A stretch of DNA of 64,000 nucleotides from Streptomyces sp. NBC_01016 (lineage in GTDB: Bacteria; Actinomycetota; Actinomycetes; Streptomycetales; Streptomycetaceae): the NCBI RefSeq assembly GCF_026341035.1, contig NZ_JAPEOQ010000001.1, positions 5,208,001 to 5,272,000 on the forward strand, in the 5' to 3' direction. The notes under the pieces were generated by a model. The model ran no database searches, was not told where the DNA came from, and worked only from the letters and a program-made list of their open reading frames with translations. Position numbers and translations under genes: made by a program. Below, one piece after another: positions 23,589 through 32,614 of the stretch (the first letter of the stretch is position 1; each line of letters opens with the position of its first letter).

Positions 23589-24341
23589 TCAGGCCTCCCG
23601 CTCGACGGGCTCGGTGCGCGGGGCGGGCTCGAAGCGGTAGCCCACGCCCCACACCGTCTGGATCAGGCGCGGGCGGGCCGGATCGTCCTCGACCTTGCCG
23701 CGCAGCCGGCGGATGTGGACCGTGACCGTCGACAGGTCGCCGAACTCCCAGCCCCACACCTCGCGCATCAGGTCCTCCCGGCTGTACGCCCGCCCCGGAT
23801 TGCGCAGGAAGTAGGCCAGGAGGTCGAACTCGCGCAAGGTCAGGGCGAGTTCGGTGCCGTCCCGTGTGACCCGGCGCGCCGCCGGGTCGACCGTGAGGCC
23901 CGCCGCGCGCAGCGGGCTTTGCCGTGCGGTGGCGGGGCGGGCGCGGCGCAGCACCGACTCCACGCGCAGCACCAGCTCGCGCGGGCTGAACGGCTTCGTC
24001 ACGTAGTCGTCCGCGCCGACCTCCAGGCCGAGAATTCGGTCGTCCTCGTCGCCGCGCGCGGTGAGCATGATGACCGGGACGGGGCCGCGTTCACGCATTC
24101 GGCGGCACACCTCCAGGCCGTCCATGCCGGGCAGCATCAGGTCGAGGACCACCAGGTCGGGTCGGTGCGCGGCGGCCCGCGCGAGGGCGGCTGGGCCGTC
24201 GTCCGCGCGGTCCACGCGGTAGCCGGCGCGGTCCAGGTATCCCGCCACCACCTCGGCGACGGTCGGATCGTCGTCGACGACAAGGACGCGGGCCGCGCCG
24301 CCGTCGGGGGCCGGCCCCGTGGGCTCGTATGACTGCTGCAT
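23589..24341 (-). CDS. OmpR-family response regulator
   Basis: A 250-residue regulator: receiver domain with VVDDDPT, phosphorylatable Asp in LVVLDLMLPGMDG, Thr in IMLTARG and Lys in VTKPFSPREL; C-terminal winged helix (EFDLLAYFLRNPGRAYSREDLMREVWG, VTVHIRRLRGKVEDDPARPRLIQTVWGVGYRF). It is the first gene of the pair, divergent from the glycosyltransferase gene at 24465, and probably regulates the surrounding block. Confidence 0.9.
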   Translation of the reverse strand: MQQSYEPTGPAPDGGAARVLVVDDDPTVAEVVAGYLDRAGYRVDRADDGPAALARAAAHRPDLVVLDLMLPGMDGLEVCRRMRERGPVPVIMLTARGDEDDRILGLEVGADDYVTKPFSPRELVLRVESVLRRARPATARQSPLRAAGLTVDPAARRVTRDGTELALTLREFDLLAYFLRNPGRAYSREDLMREVWGWEFGDLSTVTVHIRRLRGKVEDDPARPRLIQTVWGVGYRFEPAPRTEPVEREA

Positions 24342-24464
24342 GCCACCAGCCTCGCACCGCGCCGGGCCTCCGCGGCGTCCCGGCCGGGGCCGAGCGGTCG
24401 ACGTCCGTGTTTCGTAAGGATCCCGCGCCCGAAATGTCGGAATCGGGCTCGTAGGGTGAGACCC

Positions 24465-25157
24465 GTGACAAGCCCACCCACCACCGTCGACGTGGTCCTT
24501 CCCTGCCTCAACGAGGCCGAGGCGCTGCCCTGGGTCCTCGACCGGATCCCGCCGCACTGGCGCGCCCTCGTCGTCGACAACGGATCCACCGACGGCTCCG
24601 CCGGGATCGCCCGCTCGCTGGGCGCCCAGGTCGTGCGCGAGGAGCGGCGCGGATTCGGCGCCGCCTGCCACGCGGGCCTGACCGCGTCCGACGCCGACAT
24701 CGTGTGCTTCTGCGACTGCGACGCCTCCCTCGACCCGGGGCTGCTCGTCCCCTTCGTCCGCGAAGTGGCGGACGGCGAGGCCGACCTGGTCCTCGGACGG
24801 CGCCGCCCGACGGCGCGCGGCGCCTGGCCCGTGCACGCCCGCGCCGGCAACCTCGCGCTCGCCCGCATGCTGCGCCGCAGGACCGGCCTGCGCCTGCACG
24901 ACCTCGGGCCGCTGCGCGCCGGGCGCCGCGAGGCGCTGCTCGGACTCGACCTCACCGACCGGCGCAGCGGCTACCCCCTGCAGATGGTGGTGCGCGCGGC
25001 CGACGCCGGCTGGCGGATCACCGAGCACGACGTGCCGTACCTGCCGCGCACCGGCGCCTCCAAGGTGACCGGCACCTGGCGCGGCACCTGGCACGCGGTG
25101 CGCGACATGAGCCGGGTGCTGAACGAGACGCCCGTACGGGAAGGAAGCACGCGGTGA
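24465..25157 (+). CDS. family 2 glycosyltransferase
   Basis: A 230-residue GT-A enzyme resembling dolichyl-phosphate mannose synthase-type family 2 transferases: VDVVLPCLNEAEALPWVLDRIP, VDNGSTDGSAGIA, and the metal-binding DCDASLDPGLL (DxD variant). No C-terminal membrane anchor is visible. GTG 24465 has AGGG 8 bases upstream; GTG 24456 is an alternative. Its stop overlaps the DUF2064 gene (GTGA), so these two, and the methyltransferase after, form one operon. Confidence 0.85.
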   Translation: MTSPPTTVDVVLPCLNEAEALPWVLDRIPPHWRALVVDNGSTDGSAGIARSLGAQVVREERRGFGAACHAGLTASDADIVCFCDCDASLDPGLLVPFVREVADGEADLVLGRRRPTARGAWPVHARAGNLALARMLRRRTGLRLHDLGPLRAGRREALLGLDLTDRRSGYPLQMVVRAADAGWRITEHDVPYLPRTGASKVTGTWRGTWHAVRDMSRVLNETPVREGSTR

Positions 25158-25792
25158 GCACACGCCGTCAATCGCCGGTCGACCTCCTGGTCATCGCCAA
25201 GGAGCCGCGCCCCGGCCGGGTCAAGACCCGCCTCACGCCGCCCTTCACGCCGCAGGAGGCGGCGGAGCTCGCCGAGGCCGCGCTCGCCGACACCCTGGAG
25301 GCGGTCGCCCAGGCCCCGGCCGCCCGCCGCGTCCTCGTCCTCGACGGCGCGCCCGGCCCCTGGCTGCCGCCCGGCTTCGAGGTCGTGCCGCAGTGCGCGG
25401 GCGGCCTCGACGAACGCCTCGCGGCCGCCTTCGCCGGGTGCACGGGACCCGCGCTCCTCATCGGCATGGACACCCCGCAGGTCCGGCCCGAGCTCCTCAC
25501 CGTCGACTTCGCCGACTGCGACGCCTGGTTCGGCCCGGCCCTCGACGGCGGCTTCTGGGCCCTCGGCCTGGCCGACCCCGAACCGGGACTGCTGCGCGGC
25601 GTGCCCATGTCCACGGCGCACACCGGCGCCGCACAGCGCGCCCGGCTCGTCGAGGCGGGCCTGCGGGTGCGCGATCTGCCGCCCCTGCGTGACGTCGACA
25701 CCGCCGAGGACGCCGCGGCCGTGGCCGCCGAGGCACCGCACGGCCGGTTCGCGGCGCGCCTGGCGCACTGTACGGCCGGGGCCGACCGGTGA
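25154..25792 (+). CDS. DUF2064 (TIGR04282-type) nucleotidyl/glycosyltransferase-fold protein
   Basis: A 212-residue GT-A fold protein: LLVIAKEPRPGRVKTRLTPPFTPQEAAELAEA at the N-terminus, GGLDERLAAAF, LLIGMDTPQVRPELL and FGPALDGGFWALGLA. This family is related to CofC and often lies beside a family 2 glycosyltransferase, as here; its reaction is not established. GTG start overlaps the glycosyltransferase stop and its stop overlaps the next GTG by four bases, showing tight coupling. Confidence 0.83.
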   Translation: MSTRRQSPVDLLVIAKEPRPGRVKTRLTPPFTPQEAAELAEAALADTLEAVAQAPAARRVLVLDGAPGPWLPPGFEVVPQCAGGLDERLAAAFAGCTGPALLIGMDTPQVRPELLTVDFADCDAWFGPALDGGFWALGLADPEPGLLRGVPMSTAHTGAAQRARLVEAGLRVRDLPPLRDVDTAEDAAAVAAEAPHGRFAARLAHCTAGADR

Positions 25793-26541
25793 GCGCCCCG
25801 CCCGCCGCCCCCTGGGCCGGTGCCGACCCGTACTCCGCCGCCCTGCGCACCGGGCGCGGGCCGCTGTTCCTGCGGCGCGCCGACGGGTGGCTGCTGCCCC
25901 TCGAGGTGGAGCGATGGTGTGCGCGGGCCGACGCCGTCGACCGGCAGGTGCTGGAACGCTGCGAGGGCGCCGTGCTCGACGTCGGCTGCGGGCCCGGACG
26001 GCTCGTCGCGGAGCTCGCCGGGCAGGGGCGTACCGCACTCGGCGTGGATGTCAGCGACGCCGCCGTCGCCCACAGCCGTGGTCTCGGCGGCCAGGCGCTG
26101 TGCCGCTCGGTGTTCGATCCGCTGCCCGGCGAGGGCCGCTGGAACACCGTGCTGCTGATGGACGGCAACATCGGCATCGGCGGCGAACCCGCCGCCCTGC
26201 TCGCCCGCGTCGTCCAACTCCTCGCCCCCGGCGGGATGTTGATAGCCGAAGCCGCGCCCGTCGACGTCGACGAGCGGGCGAGCGTGCAGGTCACCGACTC
26301 ACCGGGGCAGTCCGGAGGTCACCCCTTCCCGTGGGCGCGGCTCGGCACCCCCGCCCTGCTCCGGTACGCGGCCGGGGCGGGTCTGCGCCCCGTCGATCAG
26401 TGGTCCGTGGGCGGCCGGTGCTTCGCCGCGCTGCGCACCCGCACGGCGAGCACCAGCGCGGAACCCGCGAACAGCGCCGCCGTGAGCAGCAGCCAGTGGC
26501 CGAGGTACACATCGGCGGAGCGGCCGGTCGCCGACCGGTAG
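25789..26541 (+). CDS. class I SAM-dependent methyltransferase
   Basis: A 250-residue methyltransferase: WCARADAVDRQVLERCEGAVLDVGCGPGRLV contains SAM motif I, then ALGVDVSDAAVAHSRG and LLMDGNIGIGG. It is the third gene of an operon with the glycosyltransferase and DUF2064 protein. The last 48 codons lie over the 3' end of a gene on the opposite strand (145-base overlap); the tail after FAALRTRT looks non-conserved, so the functional part may end there. Substrate unknown; a sugar or lipid-linked intermediate is possible from context. Confidence 0.82.
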   Translation: MSAPPAAPWAGADPYSAALRTGRGPLFLRRADGWLLPLEVERWCARADAVDRQVLERCEGAVLDVGCGPGRLVAELAGQGRTALGVDVSDAAVAHSRGLGGQALCRSVFDPLPGEGRWNTVLLMDGNIGIGGEPAALLARVVQLLAPGGMLIAEAAPVDVDERASVQVTDSPGQSGGHPFPWARLGTPALLRYAAGAGLRPVDQWSVGGRCFAALRTRTASTSAEPANSAAVSSSQWPRYTSAERPVADR

Positions 26542-26861
26542 CGCTCCTCCTGCGCCCCGCTGATCAGCGGGAACCAGACGAGCAGCAGCAGCGCCGAGAG
26601 CGCGGCCGGAACCCGGACGTACCCCACCCGCTCCCGGCGCCCGGCCGCCGCGCTCCCACGCACCAGCAGCCGGTCCACGCCCGCGTACAACGGCACCAGT
26701 ACGAGATCGTGCACGAGGGCCGCGCCTACGAACCACAGCGCCACCCCGAACCAGTCGTCGGCGAGCATCCGCACCCCCGCGTACCCGGCGAGCGCGAACG
26801 AGCAGAGCAGCAACAGGAGTTGAAGCGGGCTTCCCAGAGGGATGCGACGCAAGAGTGACAT
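26397..26861 (-). CDS. small integral membrane protein, unknown function
   Basis: A 154-residue protein with four predicted membrane helices (LQLLLLLCSFALAGYAG, WFVGAALVHDLVLVPLYAG, VPAALSALLLLVWFPLISG, LLLTAALFAGSALVLAV). It begins 5 bases after the end of the molybdopterin oxidoreductase gene and is in the same operon, so it could help assemble or anchor that enzyme. No known domain recognised. Its 3' end is antisense to the convergent methyltransferase gene. Confidence 0.75.
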   Translation of the reverse strand: MSLLRRIPLGSPLQLLLLLCSFALAGYAGVRMLADDWFGVALWFVGAALVHDLVLVPLYAGVDRLLVRGSAAAGRRERVGYVRVPAALSALLLLVWFPLISGAQEERYRSATGRSADVYLGHWLLLTAALFAGSALVLAVRVRSAAKHRPPTDH

Positions 26862-26866
26862 CGGGG

Positions 26867-28090
26867 TCACACCTTTCCGAAGGTGAGTCGGGCCACCCAC
26901 TTGGTGTTGAGCACCCCCGGTGCGGCGGGCACGATCACGCGCGCCGGGTAGCCGTGATCGGCGGAGAGCGCTTCCCCGTTGACGTACAGGGCGAGCAACG
27001 ACCGTGGATCGGCGACCTGGTTGGCGCGCAGCGCGGCGTGTCGGAAGGCGCCGCGCCGTTGCAGCGACTCGACGAGCACATCCGGCGGATCGCCGTCGTG
27101 GCCCACGAGTGCTGCCAGGTCCCGCAGCCGTACGCCGCGCCACCACTGGTCGGACGTCGACCAGCCCTCCACGCACGCGATGGGCAACGCCGAGCTGTGC
27201 AAGGGGAGTTGAGCAAGCTCCGCGCGGCTGAGGCGGACCGTGCGGCCCGAACGCCCGACCACGACCAGGCGCCACGCCTCCTCGGCCGTCTCCGCGCGGT
27301 CGATCCCCGCGTAGGCGGCGGTCTTGTTGATCTGGAAGCCGTTGGGGCCGGTCCCCGGGTCCGCGCCGCCGTGCGGGGCGAGCAGCGCGGTGCGGCGCAG
27401 CGGGCCGTCGAAGCTCTGCCCGGCCGTCGTACCGAACAACAGCAGCGAGCCGCCCCCGACGAACCACAGCGCGCCCCGCCGGGACACCGTCGGCGGATCC
27501 GGTCGCGGAGCCACCAACTCCCCCTCCTCGCGCGCACGACGCACATTGCGCACCGCCGCCGGAACCTTCAGCACCGCGTGCGCCACGAACGCGGCGAAGA
27601 ACACCCACGCCCCGTAGAAGTGCAGCGGATAGAACGAGCCGGGGAAGAGATAGTCGAGCTGCACGTTCAGCACCCCCGTGACGAACTCGAAGAGCCCGCC
27701 GCCGACCAGCAGCAACAGCGAGACACGTTCGAGCGCGTGCGTCAGCGAACGGGCCGGCGGCAGCGCGAACAGCTTCGGCACCACCGACCACAACTTCGCC
27801 AGCAGTACGGGGATCAGCGTGACGCCGAGCGTGACGTGCACGCCCTGCGTGAGCCGGTACAGCCAGTGCGGATCCGTCGGCCAGGCGAAGAGGTAGAAGC
27901 CGAGGATCCCCTTGTCCGGGGTCTTGTCGTTGACCGGGGCCAGGCCCGGGTTGTACGCCGCGTACGAGACGAGGCCGGTCACGAACAGGGCGGTGATGCC
28001 GACGAGCAGCACGAGGCCCAGCACGGAGGTGAACCAGGGGCCGCGCAGCGGGCTGCGCCAGAAGGAGGGCGAGGCGGGGGTGTCGCGCAT
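26867..28090 (-). CDS. membrane molybdopterin-dependent oxidoreductase (cytochrome b561-like plus sulfite-oxidase domain)
   Basis: A 407-residue two-part protein. The N-terminal half has four or five helices with histidines placed as in diheme cytochrome b (VHVTLGVTLIP, FYPLHFYGAWVFF, FVAHAVLK). The C-terminal half is a sulfite-oxidase-type Moco domain: IACVEGWS holds the molybdenum-binding Cys, followed by WWRGVRLRDL and the GYPARVIVPA segment. It likely passes electrons between the quinone pool and a small oxidised substrate. ATG 28090 is used; ATG 28138 is in frame and neither has a strong ribosome site. Confidence 0.83.
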   Translation of the reverse strand: MRDTPASPSFWRSPLRGPWFTSVLGLVLLVGITALFVTGLVSYAAYNPGLAPVNDKTPDKGILGFYLFAWPTDPHWLYRLTQGVHVTLGVTLIPVLLAKLWSVVPKLFALPPARSLTHALERVSLLLLVGGGLFEFVTGVLNVQLDYLFPGSFYPLHFYGAWVFFAAFVAHAVLKVPAAVRNVRRAREEGELVAPRPDPPTVSRRGALWFVGGGSLLLFGTTAGQSFDGPLRRTALLAPHGGADPGTGPNGFQINKTAAYAGIDRAETAEEAWRLVVVGRSGRTVRLSRAELAQLPLHSSALPIACVEGWSTSDQWWRGVRLRDLAALVGHDGDPPDVLVESLQRRGAFRHAALRANQVADPRSLLALYVNGEALSADHGYPARVIVPAAPGVLNTKWVARLTFGKV

Positions 28091-28203
28091 GTCTCGACCG
28101 TAGGCCGCGAGTACCGGCCGGCGGGGTGCGCGACTCATGACGAAACGCTGACATCAGGGCCGGTCGGCGCAGTGCGGGACGCCTCTCGGCCTAGCGTTCC
28201 GGT

Positions 28204-29565
28204 GTGAACCCCCGCACGGACCCCCGCACCGAACCGCGCGGCACGCGCCGCGACCTGTACGCCGCCGCTTCCGCGCTCCTCCTCGTCCTCGCCGCTGTGC
28301 TCGTCGGCCGCCACATCGAGGACACCTACGGCACCCTGCACGTCGGCGCGCCCCCGCTGTACGGCAAGTGGCTCCCGCACCTCGGCCCCGGCACACCCGC
28401 CGCCCTCGCGGTGGCCGCCGCCGTCGTCGCGTACGGGCCCGCCCTCGCGACCCGGCTCCGCTGGCGCGCGCTGCTCGCCTCGGCCTGGGCCACGGCCACC
28501 GCCTGGGTCCTCTCCCTCGCCCTGATCGACGGCTGGCACCGCGGCGTCGCGGAACGACTCACCACCAAGTACGAATATCTGCAGGTCATCGACCGATTCC
28601 ACGACATCCCGGCCACCCTGCGCGACTACACGCGGCACATCCTCATCGACTCACCGGACCACTGGCCGGCCCACACGGCCGGGCACCCGCCCGCCGCCCC
28701 GCTCACCTTCGTCCTCCTGGACCGCATCGGGCTCGGCGGCGGGGGATGGGCGGGCCTGTGGTGCGTCATCGTCGGCGCGACGGCGTGCGTGGCCGTGCTC
28801 GTCGCCGTGCGCGCGCTCGCCGGGGAGGAACTGGCGCGCCGCGCCGCCCCGTTCATGGTCGTCGTGCCCGGCGCGGTGTGGATGGGCGTCTCGGCCGACG
28901 CGTACTTCGCCGCCGTCGCCGCGTGGGCGGTGGCCCTGCTCGCGCTGGCGGTGAGCGGGCGTTCGGTCTGGTGGGCGGCGGGGGCCGGGCTGCTGTTCGG
29001 CCTGACCTGCTACCTCTCGTACGGGCTCACGCTGTTCGCGCTGATCGGGCTTGCGGTCCTCTTCCTCGGGCGGGGGAGGGTGCGGGAGCGGCCGGTGGCA
29101 CTGGCGGCCCTGTTCTGCGCCGGGCTCGTGGTCGTGCCGGTGGTGTTCACGCTCGCCGGGTTCAACTGGTGGGAGGCGTACCACCTGCTGATGACCCGTT
29201 ACGACCAGGGAGCAGGCGGCATCCGACCGTACGGCTACTGGGTGTGGGCCAATCTCGCGTGCACGGTCCTGGTCGTCGGTGTGGCGACGGTGGCGGGGCT
29301 GCGGCGGACGGTCGGGCAGTTGGTCCGGCCGGACGGCAGGGGAGGCGGGCAGGCCCGGCTCGCGCTCCTCGCCGGGGCCGCGCTCCTCGCCCTGCTCGCC
29401 GCCGACCTGTCCGGTATGAGCAAGGCGGAGACCGAACGCATCTGGCTGCCCTTCGCGATGTGGCTCGTCCCCGCCTGCGCGTTCCTCCCCCGGGCGAGAC
29501 CGTGGCTGGCCGCGCAGGTGGCGCTCGCCCTGCTCGTGAACCATCTGGTGCTCACCGGGTGGTGA
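28204..29565 (+). CDS. polytopic GT-C-like membrane protein
   Basis: A 453-residue protein with about 10-12 membrane helices. A large early loop (DGWHRGVAERLTTKYEYLQV, DHWPAHTAGHPP) with acidic and histidine residues resembles the first outside loop of GT-C glycosyltransferases (mannosyltransferase-like). GTG 28204 is not preceded by a ribosome site, and TAGCGT about 8 bases ahead could be a -10 of a leaderless message. Divergent from the molybdopterin operon. Its donor would be a lipid-linked sugar, consistent with the nearby family 2 glycosyltransferase. Confidence 0.75.
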   Translation: MNPRTDPRTEPRGTRRDLYAAASALLLVLAAVLVGRHIEDTYGTLHVGAPPLYGKWLPHLGPGTPAALAVAAAVVAYGPALATRLRWRALLASAWATATAWVLSLALIDGWHRGVAERLTTKYEYLQVIDRFHDIPATLRDYTRHILIDSPDHWPAHTAGHPPAAPLTFVLLDRIGLGGGGWAGLWCVIVGATACVAVLVAVRALAGEELARRAAPFMVVVPGAVWMGVSADAYFAAVAAWAVALLALAVSGRSVWWAAGAGLLFGLTCYLSYGLTLFALIGLAVLFLGRGRVRERPVALAALFCAGLVVVPVVFTLAGFNWWEAYHLLMTRYDQGAGGIRPYGYWVWANLACTVLVVGVATVAGLRRTVGQLVRPDGRGGGQARLALLAGAALLALLAADLSGMSKAETERIWLPFAMWLVPACAFLPRARPWLAAQVALALLVNHLVLTGW

Positions 29566-29585
29566 CGCGGCTCGGCCTCTACGGG

Positions 29586-30266
29586 TCAGCCGCGGCCGCT
29601 TCTCTCGTGGCGGTCCTCGCGGGCGTGGAACGCGTTCAGTACGTCCATCACCTCCGCGTCCGAGACCTGCGGGAACCGGTCGTAGCCCTCGCTCACGGCG
29701 TGGAAGTCCGCCGGCTGTTCGAGGCAGATCACGTCGCCCGTGTGCCCCCGCATGTCGGCCACGGTCTGCGGGCTGCCGACGGGTGCCGCGAGGACAAGGC
29801 GGTCCGCGCCCCGGCGGCGTAGCGACATGAGGGCCGCGGTGGCGGTGAGGCCGGTGGCGAGCCCGTCGTCGACCACGATCACCGTCCGGTTCTCGACCGG
29901 CGGCGTGGGGTGGTCGGTGCGGTACGCGTGGGTGCGGCGCCGCAGTTCGTCCCGCGCCGCCGCGACATCGGAACCGAGCCCTTCCTCGCTCAGGCCCAGG
30001 AGTTCGAGGGCCACCCGGTCGAAGAGGGGCGGCTCCTCGTCGACGACGGCGCCGATCGCGGTCTCGCGCCGGCCCGGCACGCCGATCTTGCGGGCGACCA
30101 GGACGTCGAGGGGCGCTTGCAGCGCGTGCGCGACGGGCGCCGCCACGGGGACGCCGCCGCGTGGCAGCGCGAGCACGACCGGATCGACGAGATCGCTGGA
30201 GTCGGCCCACTCCAGCATCCGCAGGGCGAGTTCTTCACCGGCGTGCGTACGGTCACGGAAGGGCAC
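29586..30266 (-). CDS. phosphoribosyltransferase-domain protein
   Basis: A 226-residue type I PRTase fold: the PRPP loop is VIVVDDGLATGLTATAALMSLRR, preceded by LALPRGGVPVAAPVA and VARKIGVPGRRETAIGAV. Proteins of this group are widespread in actinobacteria, often near dormancy or stress genes, with uncertain substrate. GTG 30266 follows GAGGAGG. It ends 20 bases from the convergent membrane protein. Confidence 0.85.
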   Translation of the reverse strand: MPFRDRTHAGEELALRMLEWADSSDLVDPVVLALPRGGVPVAAPVAHALQAPLDVLVARKIGVPGRRETAIGAVVDEEPPLFDRVALELLGLSEEGLGSDVAAARDELRRRTHAYRTDHPTPPVENRTVIVVDDGLATGLTATAALMSLRRRGADRLVLAAPVGSPQTVADMRGHTGDVICLEQPADFHAVSEGYDRFPQVSDAEVMDVLNAFHAREDRHERSGRG

Positions 30267-30325
30267 GGGGCCTCCTCTGTGGTCGTCAGTGGTCCTCGGT
30301 GGGGGTGCGGTACGGAGGGTCCTGC

Positions 30326-30730
30326 TCAGGTCCGGTGGCCGAGCAACTCCCTTACGCCCGCGCCGTTGAGCGTCAGGGCGTCCGGTGAACCCGCGTCGAT
30401 CGTCATCGACAGCTCCGTCGGCCAGCTCGCGGCGAGCGCGCCCAGCGGCACCGGCGTGCAGCGCGAGATGAACGGAAGCAGTTCCGACATGCGCAGCTCG
30501 GACGTGAAGAGCGGGACCAGCTGCTCGCCGCCGGGCTGCTCGATGACCGGCAGGGACAGCCCGGGGGAGGCCGCGTCCTGTTCCGCGCCCACCTCGTCGG
30601 GCACGGGCACGAGGACCTCGCACTCGGCGAGCGCGTCGAGCGCGCCCTGGTCCTCTGTATTCATGCTGAGAGCGCTGAGCGCCTGCTGCGCGGGGGAGGA
30701 GCCGTTCTGCGGGGTTGCGTTCGAATCCAT
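30326..30730 (-). CDS. SseB-family protein
   Basis: A 134-residue soluble protein with the SseB N-terminal domain pattern: LAECEVLVPVPD, QLVPLFTSELRMSELLP, and PLGALAASWPTELSMTIDAGSPDALTL. Enterobacterial SseB-like proteins and their actinobacterial relatives have no settled function. A short Ser/Gln-rich start precedes the domain. It lies 59 bases upstream of the PRTase gene on the same strand and may be its operon partner. Confidence 0.78.
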   Translation of the reverse strand: MDSNATPQNGSSPAQQALSALSMNTEDQGALDALAECEVLVPVPDEVGAEQDAASPGLSLPVIEQPGGEQLVPLFTSELRMSELLPFISRCTPVPLGALAASWPTELSMTIDAGSPDALTLNGAGVRELLGHRT

Positions 30731-30820
30731 GATCAAGCCTCTGGTGGATGGCGGGTGGCGCCCCCGCGTACCCAGGGGACACCGGTCCATGCAGCAGAGA
30801 TCCGAGTGACGGCGACCGGC

Positions 30821-31234
30821 TCAGGCCGCCGCCCGTCTCGCCCAGGCGCGGCCCCACCGCCCCATCATGTGCGCGCACAGCGGCCGGCCGTGCAGCAGCT
30901 CCACGCCCTCCGTCGCGCCCGTGGCCACGAAGAAGCGGCGGCCCATGGACGACTGCAGCGTGGTGGTCCAGCGAAAGCCGTCACCGACGGCGATCGCGCC
31001 GCGCAACAACTCGTGGCCTATCCCCTCGCGGCGCCACAACTCGTCGACCCAGATCCCCTGGATCCGCCCGACCGCGCAGTCCTCGCACAGCCGGAACCGG
31101 ACCTCGGCGATCTGCCGGCCGGCCTGGGTGCGGGCGGTGATCCGCCACTGGCCGTCGGCGCCGGGGCGCTGTTCGGCGAGCATCACCACGGTCCCGTCGC
31201 CGGTCGTGATCAGCCCGCCCGTCCTCCTACGCAT
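30821..31234 (-). CDS. probable GNAT-like acetyltransferase domain protein
   Basis: A 137-residue protein. The central part AEVRFRLCEDCAVGRIQGIWVDELWRREGIGHELLRGAIAVGD (in pieces) matches the GNAT fold, with RREGIGHELL as the acetyl-CoA loop. The C-terminus is short, Arg-rich and less typical. ATG 31234 is chosen because AGGAGG lies 6 bases upstream; ATG 31279 is in frame without a site. Substrate unknown. Confidence 0.72.
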   Translation of the reverse strand: MRRRTGGLITTGDGTVVMLAEQRPGADGQWRITARTQAGRQIAEVRFRLCEDCAVGRIQGIWVDELWRREGIGHELLRGAIAVGDGFRWTTTLQSSMGRRFFVATGATEGVELLHGRPLCAHMMGRWGRAWARRAAA

Positions 31235-31450
31235 GCGGGCCTCCTGCGGCGGTGCTGTGTCGGAGTTGTGCCCGCGCATCCTTTCACGCGACGGGGCCGT
31301 GATGACAGGGGGTGCGCGGGGGTTGTCCTGGGATCGGCCGCGCGCCGGTGAACGCCCGGCGGTCGCACGCCGTATTCCAAACCGCTTGCACGGCTGCGCC
31401 GAATGTCATGGGAAGGGTGCCACCCCACGTACCGATCCGGAGGAACCGTC

Positions 31451-31921
31451 ATGTACGTCTACCGCGCGAATGGGGCGAGCGAGCGGAGCACAGCGGACGG
31501 TCGGCAGGCGCTGCCCGAATACGCGGAACGCTCCCGCCCGTTGCTGACTTGGAACCAGCCCATCGAACTCGCCGCCGCGCAGGCCCGCGAGCGGGTGCGG
31601 CAGGCGCTCGACGTGTACGCCGTCGACCCGCGCGCCGTCGACGCGGCCGTCCTCGTCGCCAGCGAACTCGTCGCCAACGCCTGCGAACACGCCTGCGGCC
31701 CCTACCAGTTGCGCCTCACCGTGGGCCGGACCCTGTGCGTCGAGGTCCTCGACCGCGGCCCCGGCCTGCCGGCCGCCGTCCTGCGACGCACCTCTGTCGC
31801 GCCCGACTCCGTCGAGCGGGGCCGTGGCCTGCTGCTGGTGGGCCGGCTCGTAGGTGGCGCATGGGGCAGCCGGAGGCTCGCGGTCGGACACTGCGTGTGG
31901 GCCGAGGTTCCAGCACGCTGA
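31451..31921 (+). CDS. RsbW-type ATP-binding protein (anti-sigma kinase-like)
   Basis: A 156-residue HATPase_c_2 protein: N box ASELVANACEHACG and the ATP lid DRGPGLPAAVLR then GRGLLLVGRLV. Streptomyces encodes many such small kinases, some acting as anti-sigma or anti-anti-sigma partners; no sigma factor or antagonist is beside this one. GGAGGA lies 7 bases before ATG 31451. An upstream non-coding stretch of about 200 bases shows no clear structure. Confidence 0.83.
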   Translation: MYVYRANGASERSTADGRQALPEYAERSRPLLTWNQPIELAAAQARERVRQALDVYAVDPRAVDAAVLVASELVANACEHACGPYQLRLTVGRTLCVEVLDRGPGLPAAVLRRTSVAPDSVERGRGLLLVGRLVGGAWGSRRLAVGHCVWAEVPAR

Positions 31922-31963
31922 CGTCCCGGTTCCCGTCGGAGCGCACGGTGGTGCGCTGCCGTG

Positions 31964-32614
31964 TCAGAAGTGATCGGGAAGTGGCAGCGGCCGCTTGAGT
32001 CGGCGGCCGAGGCGCCGGTCGATCCACCCGAACAACCAGGCCAGCAGCCCCGCGACGACGAGCACCCCGACGATGTTCCGCAGCGCGAGGCCGTAGCCGC
32101 GCGTGTGCACGTCGAGGAACGGATACGGGTACCAGTCCGTGACCGCGCCGTGCACGAGCGTGTACGCGATCCACAGCGCGGGCCACACGAACGCCCACCC
32201 CACGGTCGCGCCGTCGATCCGCCCGCGCGGCCCGAACAGCAGCCAGCCGACGAGCGTCATCGGCGGCGCGATGTAGTGCAGCCCCACCGTGATCCACAGC
32301 GAGACACCTTCGGCGTGGATCTGCGGCGCGAGGACGATCGCGAACACCAGACCGGTGATCGTGATGCCGAGCAGCGCGTCGAGCCGCAGCACCCGCCACC
32401 CGGCGCCGTCCCGGCCCGGGCGCAGCACCAGGATCACGGCGCAGGCCAGGACGAGGATGTTGCTCTGGATGGTGAAGTAGCTGAGCATGCGCACCAGCCG
32501 GGTCCACGTGCCGGCCTCGTCCCCTGTCGTGTCCCCGGCCCCGGCGGAGGACCCACCGCTGAACACGAGCACGAACTGCGCGACGAGCGCCGCCGCGACG
32601 ACGACGGCCAACAC
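31964..32614 (-). CDS. Pr6Pr-like integral membrane protein
   Basis: A 216-residue protein with six predicted helices and the segments MLSYFTIQSNILVLACAV, GLHYIAPPMTLVGWLLFGP and WYPYPFLDVHTRGYGLALRN, which define the Pr6Pr family (FAR-17a/AIG1-related). Function unknown. The GTG at 32614 is the only in-frame canonical start; GAGGAG lies further upstream near 32696 ahead of an in-frame ATC, so the true start may be earlier and non-standard. Confidence 0.72.
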   Translation of the reverse strand: MLAVVVAAALVAQFVLVFSGGSSAGAGDTTGDEAGTWTRLVRMLSYFTIQSNILVLACAVILVLRPGRDGAGWRVLRLDALLGITITGLVFAIVLAPQIHAEGVSLWITVGLHYIAPPMTLVGWLLFGPRGRIDGATVGWAFVWPALWIAYTLVHGAVTDWYPYPFLDVHTRGYGLALRNIVGVLVVAGLLAWLFGWIDRRLGRRLKRPLPLPDHF

